The notes under the pieces are model-generated. The model saw only the letters and a list, made by a program, of their open reading frames with translations. It was not told the DNA's origin and did no database searches. A program made the translations under genes and the position numbers. Positions 25,147 through 33,941 of a stretch of DNA of 64,000 bases are shown piece after piece. The stretch is from Pseudomonas mandelii (lineage in GTDB: Bacteria > Pseudomonadota > Gammaproteobacteria > Pseudomonadales > Pseudomonadaceae), in assembly GCF_006438925.1 (NCBI RefSeq), contig NZ_RCZA01000009.1, positions 124,300 through 188,299 on the forward strand, in the 5' to 3' direction. Within the stretch, counting starts at the first letter, position 1. Each line of letters begins with the position of its first letter.

Positions 25147-25155
25147 TGCTATAGT
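25147..25155 (+). promoter_or_regulatory. extended -10 promoter element before the DUF1820 gene
   Basis: TGCTATAGT is an extended -10 (TGnTATAGT), about 40 bases before ATG 25197. No good -35 is visible. The same GGCTATGCTA core occurs upstream of ladS at 29517-29526. Confidence 0.4.
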
Positions 25156-25196
25156 TCGCGCCCTCATTTTTATCCCCGATGTGTTGCTCGCCCACC

Positions 25197-25526
25197 ATGA
25201 CCAAACGTGAAGCTCCAATCTACAAGGTGATTTTCCTCAACCAGGGCCAGGTGTACGAAATGTATGCCAAGCAGATCTATCAAAGTGATCTGTGGGGCTT
25301 CCTGGAAGTGGAAGAGTTCGTCTTTGGCGAGCGCACGCAAGTGGTCGTCGATCCGAGCGAAGAGAAGCTCAAGGCTCAGTTCGAAGGCGTTGTGCGCAGC
25401 TTTGTGCCGATGCATTCGATCGTGCGGATCGACGAGGTCGAGCGCCTTGGTACGCCGAAAATCAGCGAAGCCCGCGGCGCGGTCGGCAATGTCATGCCGT
25501 TTCCGATGCCGATGCCTGAGAAGTAA
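25197..25526 (+). CDS. DUF1820 family protein
   Basis: 109 residues, soluble, of the DUF1820 family, conserved in Pseudomonas and relatives. The stretch YKVIFLNQGQVYEMYAKQIY is the conserved part, and WGFLEVEEFVFGE follows. Function unknown. ATG 25197 is chosen as the start of the conserved part. Single-gene unit, divergent from miaB and followed by a REP pair 20 bases after the stop. Confidence 0.88.
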   Translation: MTKREAPIYKVIFLNQGQVYEMYAKQIYQSDLWGFLEVEEFVFGERTQVVVDPSEEKLKAQFEGVVRSFVPMHSIVRIDEVERLGTPKISEARGAVGNVMPFPMPMPEK

Positions 25527-25545
25527 GCCTCAAGACCGAGTCGCC

Positions 25546-25645
25546 CCCCTTCGCGAGCAGGCTCGCTCCCACAGTGAATCTCTGGCGTTCACAAATATTG
25601 TGTTCACAAAGATCAAATGTGGGAGCGAGCCTGCTCGCGAAGGGG
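25546..25645. repeat. REP pair, family A
   Basis: Arms CTTCGCGAGCAGGCTCGCTC.. at 25546-25572 and its inverse at 25619-25645, extended here by CCC/GGG outside the core. Between the converging ends of the DUF1820 gene and the Sel1 gene. Confidence 0.9.
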
Positions 25646-25666
25646 CCAGTAAGATTGACGCAGGAT

Positions 25667-26221
25667 TCAGGGCAGGGGCGAGAACGGCGTACGCCCATCG
25701 GCGCTCTGCAATTCCATCAGATATTTACGGAAGATTTGCCCCAACACCTGGGTAGCGACTTCCAGTTCTTCGCGGGGCATTTTCTCGGCGACTTCGTCGG
25801 CGGTGTCCAATGCTTCTTCAGCGCCATTGACCGCAGCCATTTTCAGCACGATATACGCCTGAACGTTATTGGCCGGTACGCCTTCGCCGTGGAAGAACAT
25901 GGTGCCGAGTTTGAACTGCGCCTGGGCGTGGCCTTGCAGCGAGGCCTTTTCGAAGTAGGCCAAGGCTTTTTTGAGGTCGCGCGGCGTATTTTTGCCGTCG
26001 TAGTAGAACTCACCCAACTCGTATTGCGCTTGCGCATCCCCTTCATCCGACGCTTTCTGGCAGGCGGCGAGAGCCTGTGCCAGGTCTTGCGGCTGAGTAT
26101 TGAGGGTGCAACGACCCATCGCTGGGATTAACAACGAGTTGCCGCCTGCTTGTGCGAGCGCGAGCAGGGGCTGAAGGAGCAACAGGCAGCCCAAGGCAAG
26201 GGCGCGGCCGGTGCGGTTCAT
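25667..26221 (-). CDS. secreted Sel1/TPR-repeat protein
   Basis: 184 residues. The signal peptide ends at about ALAQA (residue 24). Two to three Sel1-like repeats follow (about 60-135), with AQYELGEFYYDGKNTPRD and AQFKLGTMFFHGEGVPAN. Such repeats mediate protein-protein contacts in the periplasm; the partner is unknown. ATG 26221 is chosen because the signal peptide begins there; the longer frame adds an unlikely N-terminus. It lies downstream of hemL, separated by the hemL terminator, so it probably has its own promoter. Confidence 0.85.
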   Translation of the reverse strand: MNRTGRALALGCLLLLQPLLALAQAGGNSLLIPAMGRCTLNTQPQDLAQALAACQKASDEGDAQAQYELGEFYYDGKNTPRDLKKALAYFEKASLQGHAQAQFKLGTMFFHGEGVPANNVQAYIVLKMAAVNGAEEALDTADEVAEKMPREELEVATQVLGQIFRKYLMELQSADGRTPFSPLP

Positions 26222-26401
26222 GGGAATCGACTTACCTCTGAAGGGCGCGCGGACCCATCGAGGGATCCAATAAGCGCGCATTATGAAATAAGCAGGGCCA
26301 ACCTTACAAAGTCTTTACTCGTTTTTCTGCTGCGCGGGGAATATATCGCCCACTTTGCTGGGGATTTTGAGCAGAAGCGTAGGAATAAGGGCTGGAATGC
26401 A

Positions 26402-26436
26402 GGTAAAAGCTGACGCTGGCAACCGCCAACGTCAGC
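26402..26436 (-). terminator. intrinsic terminator after hemL
   Basis: GCTGACGTTGGC and GCCAGCGTCAGC (26409-26436, - strand) form a 12-bp stem with one G-U pair and loop GGTT, followed by TTTTACC. It lies ten bases beyond the hemL stop. Confidence 0.8.
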
Positions 26437-26445
26437 GGCACAGTG

Positions 26446-27729
26446 TTATTTCAATGCAGCAAATGCGCGCTCGGCGGCATCCAGCGTCAGTTTCAGTTCG
26501 GTTTCGCCGTGGGCGATCGAGGTGAAGCCGGCTTCGAAGGCGCTCGGCGCCAGGTACACGCCGCCTTCGAGCATCAGGTGGAAGAAGCGCCCGAACAGGG
26601 CGGCGTCGCTGGCCATCACGTCATCGAAGGTCACGATGTCGTCGGCACCGCTGAAGTACAGACCGAACATGCCGCCGGCCTGTGTGGTCACGAACGGAAT
26701 GCCCGCGGCATCCGCGCGTTGTTGCAGGCCATCGAGCAGGCGACTGGTGTAGTCAGTCAACTCTGCGTGGAAGCCCGGGCGGCTGATCAGGCGCAGGGTC
26801 GTCAGGCCGGCCGCCATGGCCAGCGGGTTGCCCGACAATGTGCCTGCCTGATAGACCGGGCCCAATGGCGCGATGCACTCCATGATCTTGCGTTTACCGC
26901 CGAAGCAGCCAACCGGCATGCCGCCACCGATGATTTTGCCGAAGGTGGTCAGGTCTGGCGTCACGCCGTAGTGGGCTTGTGCACCGCCAAGGGCGACACG
27001 GAAACCGGTCATCACTTCGTCGAAAATCAGCACCACGCCATGCTTGTCGCACAGGGTGCGCAGGCCTTCGAGGAAACCTGGCGCTGGCGGTACGCAGTTC
27101 ATGTTGCCGGCCACTGGCTCGACGATGATGCACGCCACGTCCTGGCCGACTTCATCGAGCATGGTTGCTACGGAGTCGATGTCGTTGAACGGCAGGGTCA
27201 GGGTGTGCTTGGCGAAGGCCGCCGGCACACCGGCCGAGCTCGGCACGCCTTGGGTCAGGGCGCCGGAACCGGCCTTGACCAGCAGGCTGTCGGAGTGACC
27301 GTGGTAGCAGCCTTCGAACTTGATGATGCTGTCGCGGCCGGTGAAGCCACGGGCCAGACGGATAGCACTCATGGTTGCTTCGGTGCCGGAGCTGACCATG
27401 CGCACCATTTCCATCGACGGCACGATCGAGCAGACCAGATCAGCCATCTGGGTTTCCATCTCGGTCGGCGCGCCGTAGGACAATCCGTGCTCAAGCTGTT
27501 TGCGCACGGCGTCCAGCACGTCCGGGTGGCTGTGGCCGAGAATCATCGGCCCCCAGGAACCGACGTAATCCACATAACGCTTGTTGTCTTCGTCGGTGAC
27601 GTAGGCGCCTTCCGCGTGTTTGAAGAACAACGGCGTGCCGCCCACGCTTTTGAATGCGCGAACAGGCGAGTTCACGCCACCGGGAATGTGTTTCTGGGCA
27701 TTGGCAAACAGCGTTTCGGAACGAGACAT
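26446..27729 (-). CDS. hemL: glutamate-1-semialdehyde 2,1-aminomutase
   Basis: PLP enzyme making 5-aminolevulinate from glutamate-1-semialdehyde, the C5 route to haem. 427 residues. The aspartate motif FDEVMTGFRV and the PLP-lysine motif TTFGKIIGGGMPVGC are present. The N-terminus MSRSETLFANAQKHIPGGVNSP is typical. Follows thiE by 15 bases on the same strand (order thiD-thiE-hemL), as in P. aeruginosa, and ends in a strong terminator. Confidence 0.96.
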   Translation of the reverse strand: MSRSETLFANAQKHIPGGVNSPVRAFKSVGGTPLFFKHAEGAYVTDEDNKRYVDYVGSWGPMILGHSHPDVLDAVRKQLEHGLSYGAPTEMETQMADLVCSIVPSMEMVRMVSSGTEATMSAIRLARGFTGRDSIIKFEGCYHGHSDSLLVKAGSGALTQGVPSSAGVPAAFAKHTLTLPFNDIDSVATMLDEVGQDVACIIVEPVAGNMNCVPPAPGFLEGLRTLCDKHGVVLIFDEVMTGFRVALGGAQAHYGVTPDLTTFGKIIGGGMPVGCFGGKRKIMECIAPLGPVYQAGTLSGNPLAMAAGLTTLRLISRPGFHAELTDYTSRLLDGLQQRADAAGIPFVTTQAGGMFGLYFSGADDIVTFDDVMASDAALFGRFFHLMLEGGVYLAPSAFEAGFTSIAHGETELKLTLDAAERAFAALK

Positions 27730-27744
27730 GATCGGGCTCTCAAA

Positions 27745-28368
27745 TCAGATTTTTAGTAATTCGTTGAATGCGCGGGCGCGGCGTGTCACTTCAGCCGTGC
27801 TCTCGGCGCCAAACAGACCATGAACCACCGCCAGCAGATCGACCCCGTGGGCCACCAGTGGCGCAGCGTTTTCCAGGGTGATGCCGCCAATCGCGCAGAT
27901 CGGCAGGTGCAGTTTGCTGCGGGCCTGGTCGAGCAATTCGAGGCTGCAAGTCGGTGCGCCGGGTTTGGTGTTGGAATTGAAGAAACGACCGAAGGCGACG
28001 TAACTGGCGCCTTCCTTGGCCGCTTGCTCGGCGAGTTCGAGTTGCGCGTGGCAGGTCGAGCCGATGATCGCCTGGCGGCCGAGCAGTGCCCGAACCGGCA
28101 TCAGCGGGCCATCGGTCTGGCCCAGGTGCACGCCGACGTTCAGGCGTGCAGCGAGTTCGGCATCGTCGTTGATGATCAGCTGGGTCTTGTAGCGTTCACA
28201 CAGATCGCGCAAGGCTTCGGCCTCGCGCAGACGGCGGGCCTCGTCGCTGCTCTTGTCGCGGTATTGCAGCAGGGTGACGCCGCCTTCCAGCGCCGCCTCC
28301 ACGTACGAAAGAAATTTACCTGCCAGCAGCTGGCTATCGGTAATGGCGTACAGGCCACGTAGCTTCAT
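27745..28368 (-). CDS. thiE: thiamine-phosphate synthase
   Basis: Joins HMP-PP and the thiazole phosphate to thiamine phosphate. 207 residues, TIM barrel, with LLQYRDKSSDEARR near the N-terminus, the HLGQTDGP motif and the phosphate-binding AIGGITLENA loop. Lies between thiD and hemL on the same strand, with 32 bases between it and thiD. No TPP riboswitch is visible upstream of the pair. Confidence 0.94.
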   Translation of the reverse strand: MKLRGLYAITDSQLLAGKFLSYVEAALEGGVTLLQYRDKSSDEARRLREAEALRDLCERYKTQLIINDDAELAARLNVGVHLGQTDGPLMPVRALLGRQAIIGSTCHAQLELAEQAAKEGASYVAFGRFFNSNTKPGAPTCSLELLDQARSKLHLPICAIGGITLENAAPLVAHGVDLLAVVHGLFGAESTAEVTRRARAFNELLKI

Positions 28369-28400
28369 CGGGCAATCCTTTTTGCTTTACGCATGGACAG

Positions 28401-29198
28401 TTACGAACAGAAATCCAGCGGCAGGCGGCGCGGCACGAACTGGCCTTTGCCCAACTGCTCCGCATCACGCAGGGTGCGCCACGTGTAGTTAAGCGCGGTC
28501 TGCACGGCACTGGCGAGACTTTCGCCAAGGGCCAGACGACCGGCGAGGGCACTGGCCAGCGTGCAACCGGAGCCGTGATAACTGCCGGGCAAGCGCTGGC
28601 AGGTGAAGGTTTCGCGATGACCGTCGCGGCTGTACAGGCGATTGTGGATTTCGTGTTCATCGCCATGGCCGCCAGTGATCAGCAGGTGTTTGACGAACGG
28701 CAGGAGTTTTTCAGCGCACTCGTCCGCGGTGCCTTCGGGCAGTTCGGCGAGGATGCGGGCTTCGGGAAGGTTTGGGGTGGCGATGATCGACAGAGGCAGC
28801 AGGCGCTCGCGCATGGCGTAGCCGACTTCGTCCTTGCCCAGGCGTCCGCCGCCACCGGCGCGCAGCACCGGGTCGCAGACCACCGGCAAATGCGGGTGCG
28901 CCGACAACAGTTCGACCACGGTGTCGACCATTTCCAGGGAACCGAGCATGCCCAGTTTCACCGCCGCGACCGTCGAGTCGTTGAGCACGGCATTGGCCTG
29001 GGCCAACACCCACTCACGGTCGAGGACGCGGAAGTCAGTGACATTGACCGTGTCTTGCACGGTCAGGGCGGTGACGGCCGGGGCCGCATGACAACCCTGA
29101 GCGAGCAGGGCTTCGATATCTGCCTGCAAGCCGGCGCCACCACTTGGGTCGTGGCCGGAGAGACAGAGGACAACGGGGCGAGAGCTGTAGATATTCAT
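28401..29198 (-). CDS. thiD: hydroxymethylpyrimidine/phosphomethylpyrimidine kinase
   Basis: Phosphorylates HMP and HMP-P for thiamine synthesis. 265 residues of the ribokinase type, with LCLSGHDPSGGAGLQADIEA at the N-terminus and the catalytic GSYHGSGCTLASALAG motif near the C-terminus. ATG 29198 is chosen; the longer frame adds 22 residues outside the family. First gene of thiD-thiE-hemL. Upstream lies a family C REP-like element, then the ladS promoter in the opposite direction. Confidence 0.93.
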   Translation of the reverse strand: MNIYSSRPVVLCLSGHDPSGGAGLQADIEALLAQGCHAAPAVTALTVQDTVNVTDFRVLDREWVLAQANAVLNDSTVAAVKLGMLGSLEMVDTVVELLSAHPHLPVVCDPVLRAGGGGRLGKDEVGYAMRERLLPLSIIATPNLPEARILAELPEGTADECAEKLLPFVKHLLITGGHGDEHEIHNRLYSRDGHRETFTCQRLPGSYHGSGCTLASALAGRLALGESLASAVQTALNYTWRTLRDAEQLGKGQFVPRRLPLDFCS

Positions 29199-29264
29199 GG
29201 TGCGCGAGCTTACCACCAAACATCGTTTTTCGGGTGCCCCCAGCGAGTCATGACGCGGGCCCAT

Positions 29265-29396
29265 GTAGCAGCTGCCGAAGGCTGCGTTCGGCTGCGCAGC
29301 AGTCGTAAAAACTGAACACTCGGTCTGCCTGATACACCACAGCGACTGACTTCACGACTGCTACGCAGCTGAACGCAGGCTTCGCCAGCTGCTACA
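29265..29396. repeat. large REP-like inverted repeat, family C
   Basis: GTAGCAGCTGCCGAAGGCTG... (29265-29306) pairs imperfectly with ...CGCAGGCTTCGCCAGCTGCTAC (29354-29396). Both arms are about 42 bases with an AGTCGT/ACGACT inner end. A second copy is at 50963. It occupies part of the 428-base gap between thiD and ladS; the rest (29400-29626) holds only the ladS upstream region. Confidence 0.85.
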
Positions 29397-29500
29397 GGGA
29401 ATAGGGCATTGTCACAATTTGACTGGGCAAACAGCTCTAGTCCAATGCATGGAGCTGGAACGCCCGTGCTAGAGCCTTTGTAGGAAAAATTTCAATGGTG

Positions 29501-29530
29501 TTCAATGGCCACCAACGGCTATGCTAGAGT
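29501..29530 (+). promoter_or_regulatory. possible ladS promoter
   Basis: TTCAAT (29501-29506) could be the -35 and TAGAGT (29525-29530), preceded by TGC, an extended -10, 18 bases apart. A direct repeat TTCAATGG at 29491 and 29501, one helical turn apart, may be a regulator site. ATG is 97 bases downstream. Confidence 0.35.
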
Positions 29531-29626
29531 GGATCCAAACCAATAACAGGTAATACCGGTTTTACGTCTACTCAAAAGGAATGAGGGGCTTCCTGAGATA
29601 ACCGGACAGGCCACGCTGGGGCTTAA

Positions 29627-32011
29627 ATGCGCTATTTGCTGATGTTGCTGTTGTGCTTGCCCCTCATGGCGAGTGCAGTCGAATTCGACGAATTCACTCA
29701 AAGCCTTCCCCTGGGCCGAACCTTGCAAGTGTTCGAAGACGTGGGCGGTCAGGCGACCATTGCCGATGTCCGTGCACAAGCCGCGGTCGGAAACTTCAAA
29801 CCCCACGACAAAGCCACCCTCAACGCCGGTTACTCGCGTTCAGTGTTCTGGCTGAAAATCGACCTGCGTTACCGCCCGAACAACCCCACGGTGCAACGCA
29901 CCTGGTTACTGGAACTGGCCTATCCGCCCCTTGATCACATTGATCTCTATTTGCCCGATGCGGCGGGTGGCTATCAACTGGCACGTCAGACCGGCGATGC
30001 CTTGCCGTTCGACAGTCGCGAGATCCGCCAGAACAACTACCTGTTCAATCTGAGCTTCACCCCTGATCAAGCGCAAACCCTGTACCTGCGCCTGCAGAGT
30101 GAAGGGTCGATCCAGGCGCCGGTCACGTTGTGGTCGAGCACTGCCTACCTGGAAGATCAGCCGGCCCGACTGTATGTGCTGGGGCTGATCTACGGCGTGT
30201 TGCTGGGAATGCTGGTGTACAACCTGTTCATCTATCTCAGCGTGCGCGATACCAGCTACCTCTATTACATCTTCTATATCGCTTCGTTCGGCTTGTATCA
30301 GTTGTCGGTGAACGGCGCGGCCGTGGAGTATTTCTGGCCGAACAATCCCTGGTGGGCCAACGCTGCGACGCCTTTTTTCATCGGTTGCGCAGGACTGTTC
30401 GGCAGCCAGTTCGCGCGCAGCTTCTTGCAGACGGCAACCCATGGTCGTTGGCTCGACCGCTTGCTGATGGCGTTGATTACGTTTAGCGCGGTGGTTGTCG
30501 GGTTGTCGTTGATGACCAGTTACGCCCTGGCCCTGCGCTTGGCGACGGCGCTGGCACTGACTTTCACCGTAGTGATTTTTGCCGCAGGGATTTTCGCCTG
30601 GCTGCGTGGCCTGCGAGTGGCGCGTTATTTCATTATTGCCTGGTCGGCGTTTTTACTCGGCGGCATCGTCAACACCCTGATGGTGCTGGGTTACCTGCCA
30701 AACGTGTTCCTGACCATGTATTCCAGCCAGATCGGTTCGGCGATTGAAGTGGCGCTGCTGTCCCTGGCACTGGCCGATCGCATTAACGCCATGCGCGAGC
30801 AACAGGCACAGACCCTGTTCGATGCCGGTCAAACGCTTGAAGTGCTGAACCAGCAACTGGCTCGCAGTAACAAGCTCAAGGACGAATTCCTCGCCACCCT
30901 GACCCACGAACTGCGCACGCCCATGAACGGTGTGATCGGTTCGCTTGAGCTGATGCAGACCGTCGAGATGGACCCGGAGCTGGAGCAATATCAGCAAACG
31001 GCCGCCGGTTCCGCGCGAGACATGATGCGCATGGTCAACGGCATCCTCACCCTGACGGAGTTGCAGGCCGGCAAGCTCAAGACCTATCCGGCCGTTTTCA
31101 GTTTGCGCGGCGTGGTCGAGGCTTTGCGCCTGCAGTTCGAGGGCAACGCGTTGAGCAAGTCGCTGGACTTCAAAGTCGAGGTCACGCCGGGACTGCCGGA
31201 TCGCTTGCACGGCGACAGCGCCAAGTTGGCGCAATGCCTGGAATGCCTGCTGGATAACGCGATCAAGTTCACTCGGATTGGGGGACTGGCGCTGCGGGTG
31301 ACGGGTAAACCCGTGGCGCCCAACCGACTGGCGCTGTCCTTTGCGGTGATCGACACCGGCATCGGCTTCACCGATCTGGGGGAGGCGACACTGTATCAGC
31401 GGTTCTTCCAGCTCGATGGCTCGATGACCCGTGAATACGGCGGTCTGGGCGTCGGCCTGGCGATCTGTCGGCAACTGGTCGAATTGCTCGGTGGAAAACT
31501 GACCCACCGCTCCGAGCCTGGTCGTGGCAGCCGCTTCCAGCTCGACGTCGAGTTCGAACTGCCCGTGGTGGAGCGGCCGCCAGTGCCCTTGATGAACCGG
31601 GAGTTTCCTCGCCTGCGACTGCCTCAGGACTGCACCGTCCTGCTGGTTGATGACAACAGCATCAATCAGTTGGTGATGCGCGGCATGTTGCTCAAGCTGG
31701 GGTTTCGGGTGCGTTCCGTCGACAACGGGGCTACCGCGCTCGATCACTTGCAGCGCGAAACCTTCGATGCGGTATTGCTCGACTGGCAGCTTCCACCGCT
31801 GGACGGCACGTCCCTCTGTTGCCAGATCCGCGCGTTGCCGGGCTGCGCCGAACTGCCGGTATTCGTGATTGCCTTGAGCATTGATCGGGAGCGCTGCCCG
31901 ACCGGTGCCTTGATCGATTATCTGAACAAACCGGTGAAATTCGAGGACCTGCAGGCAGCGCTCTATCGCCGGGTGCTGTGCCCAAGGCAAGGCGAAAGCG
32001 CCGACAGTTAG
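29627..32011 (+). CDS. ladS: hybrid sensor histidine kinase LadS
   Basis: Membrane sensor that in P. aeruginosa stimulates the GacS/GacA-Rsm pathway and biofilm formation. 794 residues. Signal peptide to about residue 17; periplasmic 7TMR-DISMED2 domain (about 30-170); seven-helix 7TMR-DISM segment (about 180-385); HisKA with His427 in TLTHELRTPMNG; HATPase (LLDNAIKFT, DTGIGFT, GGLGVGLAI); receiver domain with LVDDNSIN and the acceptor Asp719 in LLDWQLPP, and a lysine in LNKPVKF. The common 'MDxxMP' after the acceptor is LDWQLP and the switch threonine appears as serine (IALSID). Assignment rests on domain order, length and position next to thiD. Confidence 0.9.
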   Translation: MRYLLMLLLCLPLMASAVEFDEFTQSLPLGRTLQVFEDVGGQATIADVRAQAAVGNFKPHDKATLNAGYSRSVFWLKIDLRYRPNNPTVQRTWLLELAYPPLDHIDLYLPDAAGGYQLARQTGDALPFDSREIRQNNYLFNLSFTPDQAQTLYLRLQSEGSIQAPVTLWSSTAYLEDQPARLYVLGLIYGVLLGMLVYNLFIYLSVRDTSYLYYIFYIASFGLYQLSVNGAAVEYFWPNNPWWANAATPFFIGCAGLFGSQFARSFLQTATHGRWLDRLLMALITFSAVVVGLSLMTSYALALRLATALALTFTVVIFAAGIFAWLRGLRVARYFIIAWSAFLLGGIVNTLMVLGYLPNVFLTMYSSQIGSAIEVALLSLALADRINAMREQQAQTLFDAGQTLEVLNQQLARSNKLKDEFLATLTHELRTPMNGVIGSLELMQTVEMDPELEQYQQTAAGSARDMMRMVNGILTLTELQAGKLKTYPAVFSLRGVVEALRLQFEGNALSKSLDFKVEVTPGLPDRLHGDSAKLAQCLECLLDNAIKFTRIGGLALRVTGKPVAPNRLALSFAVIDTGIGFTDLGEATLYQRFFQLDGSMTREYGGLGVGLAICRQLVELLGGKLTHRSEPGRGSRFQLDVEFELPVVERPPVPLMNREFPRLRLPQDCTVLLVDDNSINQLVMRGMLLKLGFRVRSVDNGATALDHLQRETFDAVLLDWQLPPLDGTSLCCQIRALPGCAELPVFVIALSIDRERCPTGALIDYLNKPVKFEDLQAALYRRVLCPRQGESADS

Positions 32012-32085
32012 GCGGATATGACACTTTGTTCGGCCGGGGGGCGGTGCTTAACTGAAGTCCCTTGGCTGACCAAAGGAGCCCCGTC

Positions 32086-33732
32086 ATGAACCTGCATCAG
32101 TTCGCCGAAACCCACGAAGTCACCAACCAGCCACCGTCGCTGGACGGCGCCAACCTGTATCGCATCGACCTGCCGTTGCAGGAGTGGTCGCGGCGTTTCG
32201 GGGCCGGCTGGGCCGAGTCGCGGATCGACGCTTACGGCGCACTGGCCGGCGGGCCGCTGATGGAAGCGGGGTTCCTGGCCAATCAGAACAAGCCGATTTT
32301 CAGCAGCCATGACCGTTACGGCCATCGCATCGACCTGGTGGAGTTTCACCCGGCCTATCACGAACTGATGCGCACGGCGGTCGAACACGGTCTGACCTCA
32401 TTGCCTTGGGCGCATCCGCAGCCCGGCGCCCACGTCGCCCGCGCTTCCATGACCTACCTGCACAGCCAGGCCGAGGCCGGTAGTGGTTGCCCGCTGACCA
32501 TGACCTTCGCCAGCGTCCCGGCGATGCGCCTGCAAGCGGATCTGGCGGAGCAGTGGCTGCCGAAAATCCTCTCTACCGAATACGACCCGCGCAACGTCGG
32601 CATGGCCCACAAGGCTGGGGTCACCATCGGCATGGCCATGACCGAGAAACAGGGCGGCACCGACGTGCGGGCCAACACCACCAAGGCTTATCCGGTCGGC
32701 GCCAGTGGTCCGGGCCAGGCGTATGAACTGGTGGGCCACAAGTGGTTCTGTTCCGCGCCGATGTGCGATGCGTTCCTGACCCTGGCCCAGACTGACAAGG
32801 GGTTGACCTGTTTCCTGCTGCCGCGCCATCGCCCGGACGACACGCGCAATCAGTTCTACATACAGCGCCTGAAGAACAAACTCGGCAATTGCTCCAACGC
32901 GTCCAGCGAAGTGGAGTTCCGTGGTGCGCTGGCGTGGATGGTCGGCGAGGAGGGACGGGGCGTTCCGACCATCATCGAAATGGTCGCCATGACCCGCTTC
33001 GATTGCATGGTCGGCTCCAGTTCGCTGATGCGCCAGGCCCTGACCCAGGCCAGCCATCACTGCGCTCACCGCAAGGTCGGCGGCAAATTGCTCAGGGAAC
33101 AACCCTTGATGCAGAACGTACTGGCCGACCTGGCCCTGGAAAGCGAAGCCGCCCTGGCCTTGAGCCTGCGCATGGGCCAGGCGCTGGATCATCTGGATGA
33201 CGTCCATGAAGCCAAATTCGCGCGGCTGGTCACGGCGGTAGGCAAGTACTGGATCTGCAAACGCGCGCCCGGGATGATCAACGAGGCCGCCGAATGCATG
33301 GGCGGCGCCGGTTATGTCGAAGACAGCATCCTGCCGCGGTTGTACCGTGAGGCACCGGTCAATTCGACGTGGGAAGGTTCCGGCAACGTGCAATGCCTCG
33401 ACGTGTTGCGAGCGTTGTCCAAGGAACCTGGTGTGCTCGACGTACTGTTCAGCGAATTGGGCGATGGTCATGGCGACAAACGCCTGGCTGCACACATCAC
33501 TCAATTGCAGGCGGCCTTCAAAGACACCAGCGACATTCAATACCGCGCCCGTCAGCTCACCGAAGACATCGCCTTGGGCCTTCAGGCCAAGCTGTTGCTG
33601 GAGGCGGGCAACGCGGCCGTCAGTGATGCTTTCATCGCCAGCCGCCTCGGTTCCGCTGGTCGGGTGTATGGCGCGTTGCCACGTGGGCTGGAGGTGGAGG
33701 CGATTGTTGCGAGGTCTACGCCACTTCTATGA
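32086..33732 (+). CDS. AidB-like acyl-CoA dehydrogenase
   Basis: 548-residue flavoprotein closer to AidB than to short beta-oxidation dehydrogenases: TMTFASVPAMRLQ, GMAMTEKQGGTDVRANTT, GHKWFCSAPMCDAFL, KLGNCSNASSEVEF and VNSTWEGSGNVQCLDVLRAL all match AidB landmarks. AidB binds DNA and is part of the adaptive response to alkylation in E. coli; no ada or alkB gene is near, so a metabolic role is equally possible. ATG 32086 has AAGGAGCC just upstream. Lies between ladS and amn, as in P. aeruginosa. A REP pair follows 17 bases after the stop. Confidence 0.88.
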   Translation: MNLHQFAETHEVTNQPPSLDGANLYRIDLPLQEWSRRFGAGWAESRIDAYGALAGGPLMEAGFLANQNKPIFSSHDRYGHRIDLVEFHPAYHELMRTAVEHGLTSLPWAHPQPGAHVARASMTYLHSQAEAGSGCPLTMTFASVPAMRLQADLAEQWLPKILSTEYDPRNVGMAHKAGVTIGMAMTEKQGGTDVRANTTKAYPVGASGPGQAYELVGHKWFCSAPMCDAFLTLAQTDKGLTCFLLPRHRPDDTRNQFYIQRLKNKLGNCSNASSEVEFRGALAWMVGEEGRGVPTIIEMVAMTRFDCMVGSSSLMRQALTQASHHCAHRKVGGKLLREQPLMQNVLADLALESEAALALSLRMGQALDHLDDVHEAKFARLVTAVGKYWICKRAPGMINEAAECMGGAGYVEDSILPRLYREAPVNSTWEGSGNVQCLDVLRALSKEPGVLDVLFSELGDGHGDKRLAAHITQLQAAFKDTSDIQYRARQLTEDIALGLQAKLLLEAGNAAVSDAFIASRLGSAGRVYGALPRGLEVEAIVARSTPLL

Positions 33733-33748
33733 TCGACACCGATCCACT

Positions 33749-33836
33749 GTGGGAGCGAGCCTGCTCGCGATGACTGTTCAACATTCAACAGTTATGTCGA
33801 CTTTCATACCGCTATCGCGAGCAGGCTCGCTCCCAC
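33749..33836. repeat. REP pair, family A
   Basis: Arms GTGGGAGCGAGCCTGCTCGC (33749-33772) and its inverse (33813-33836), between the acyl-CoA dehydrogenase gene and amn, both on the + strand. Confidence 0.9.
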
Positions 33837-33941
33837 ATTGGATCTAGGGTGGACTTGGCATTTGTGTAGCAACCGCTGTTCCCGTGAAGCGACGATACAG
33901 GCAAGATGAAGGCCTGCAAGTCAGAACACAGGATGCTGATC

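Noticed and set aside
29199..29626. TPP riboswitch before thiD
   Set aside because: No THI-box-like sequence or three-way junction visible on the - strand; in Pseudomonas it is expected before thiC rather than here.
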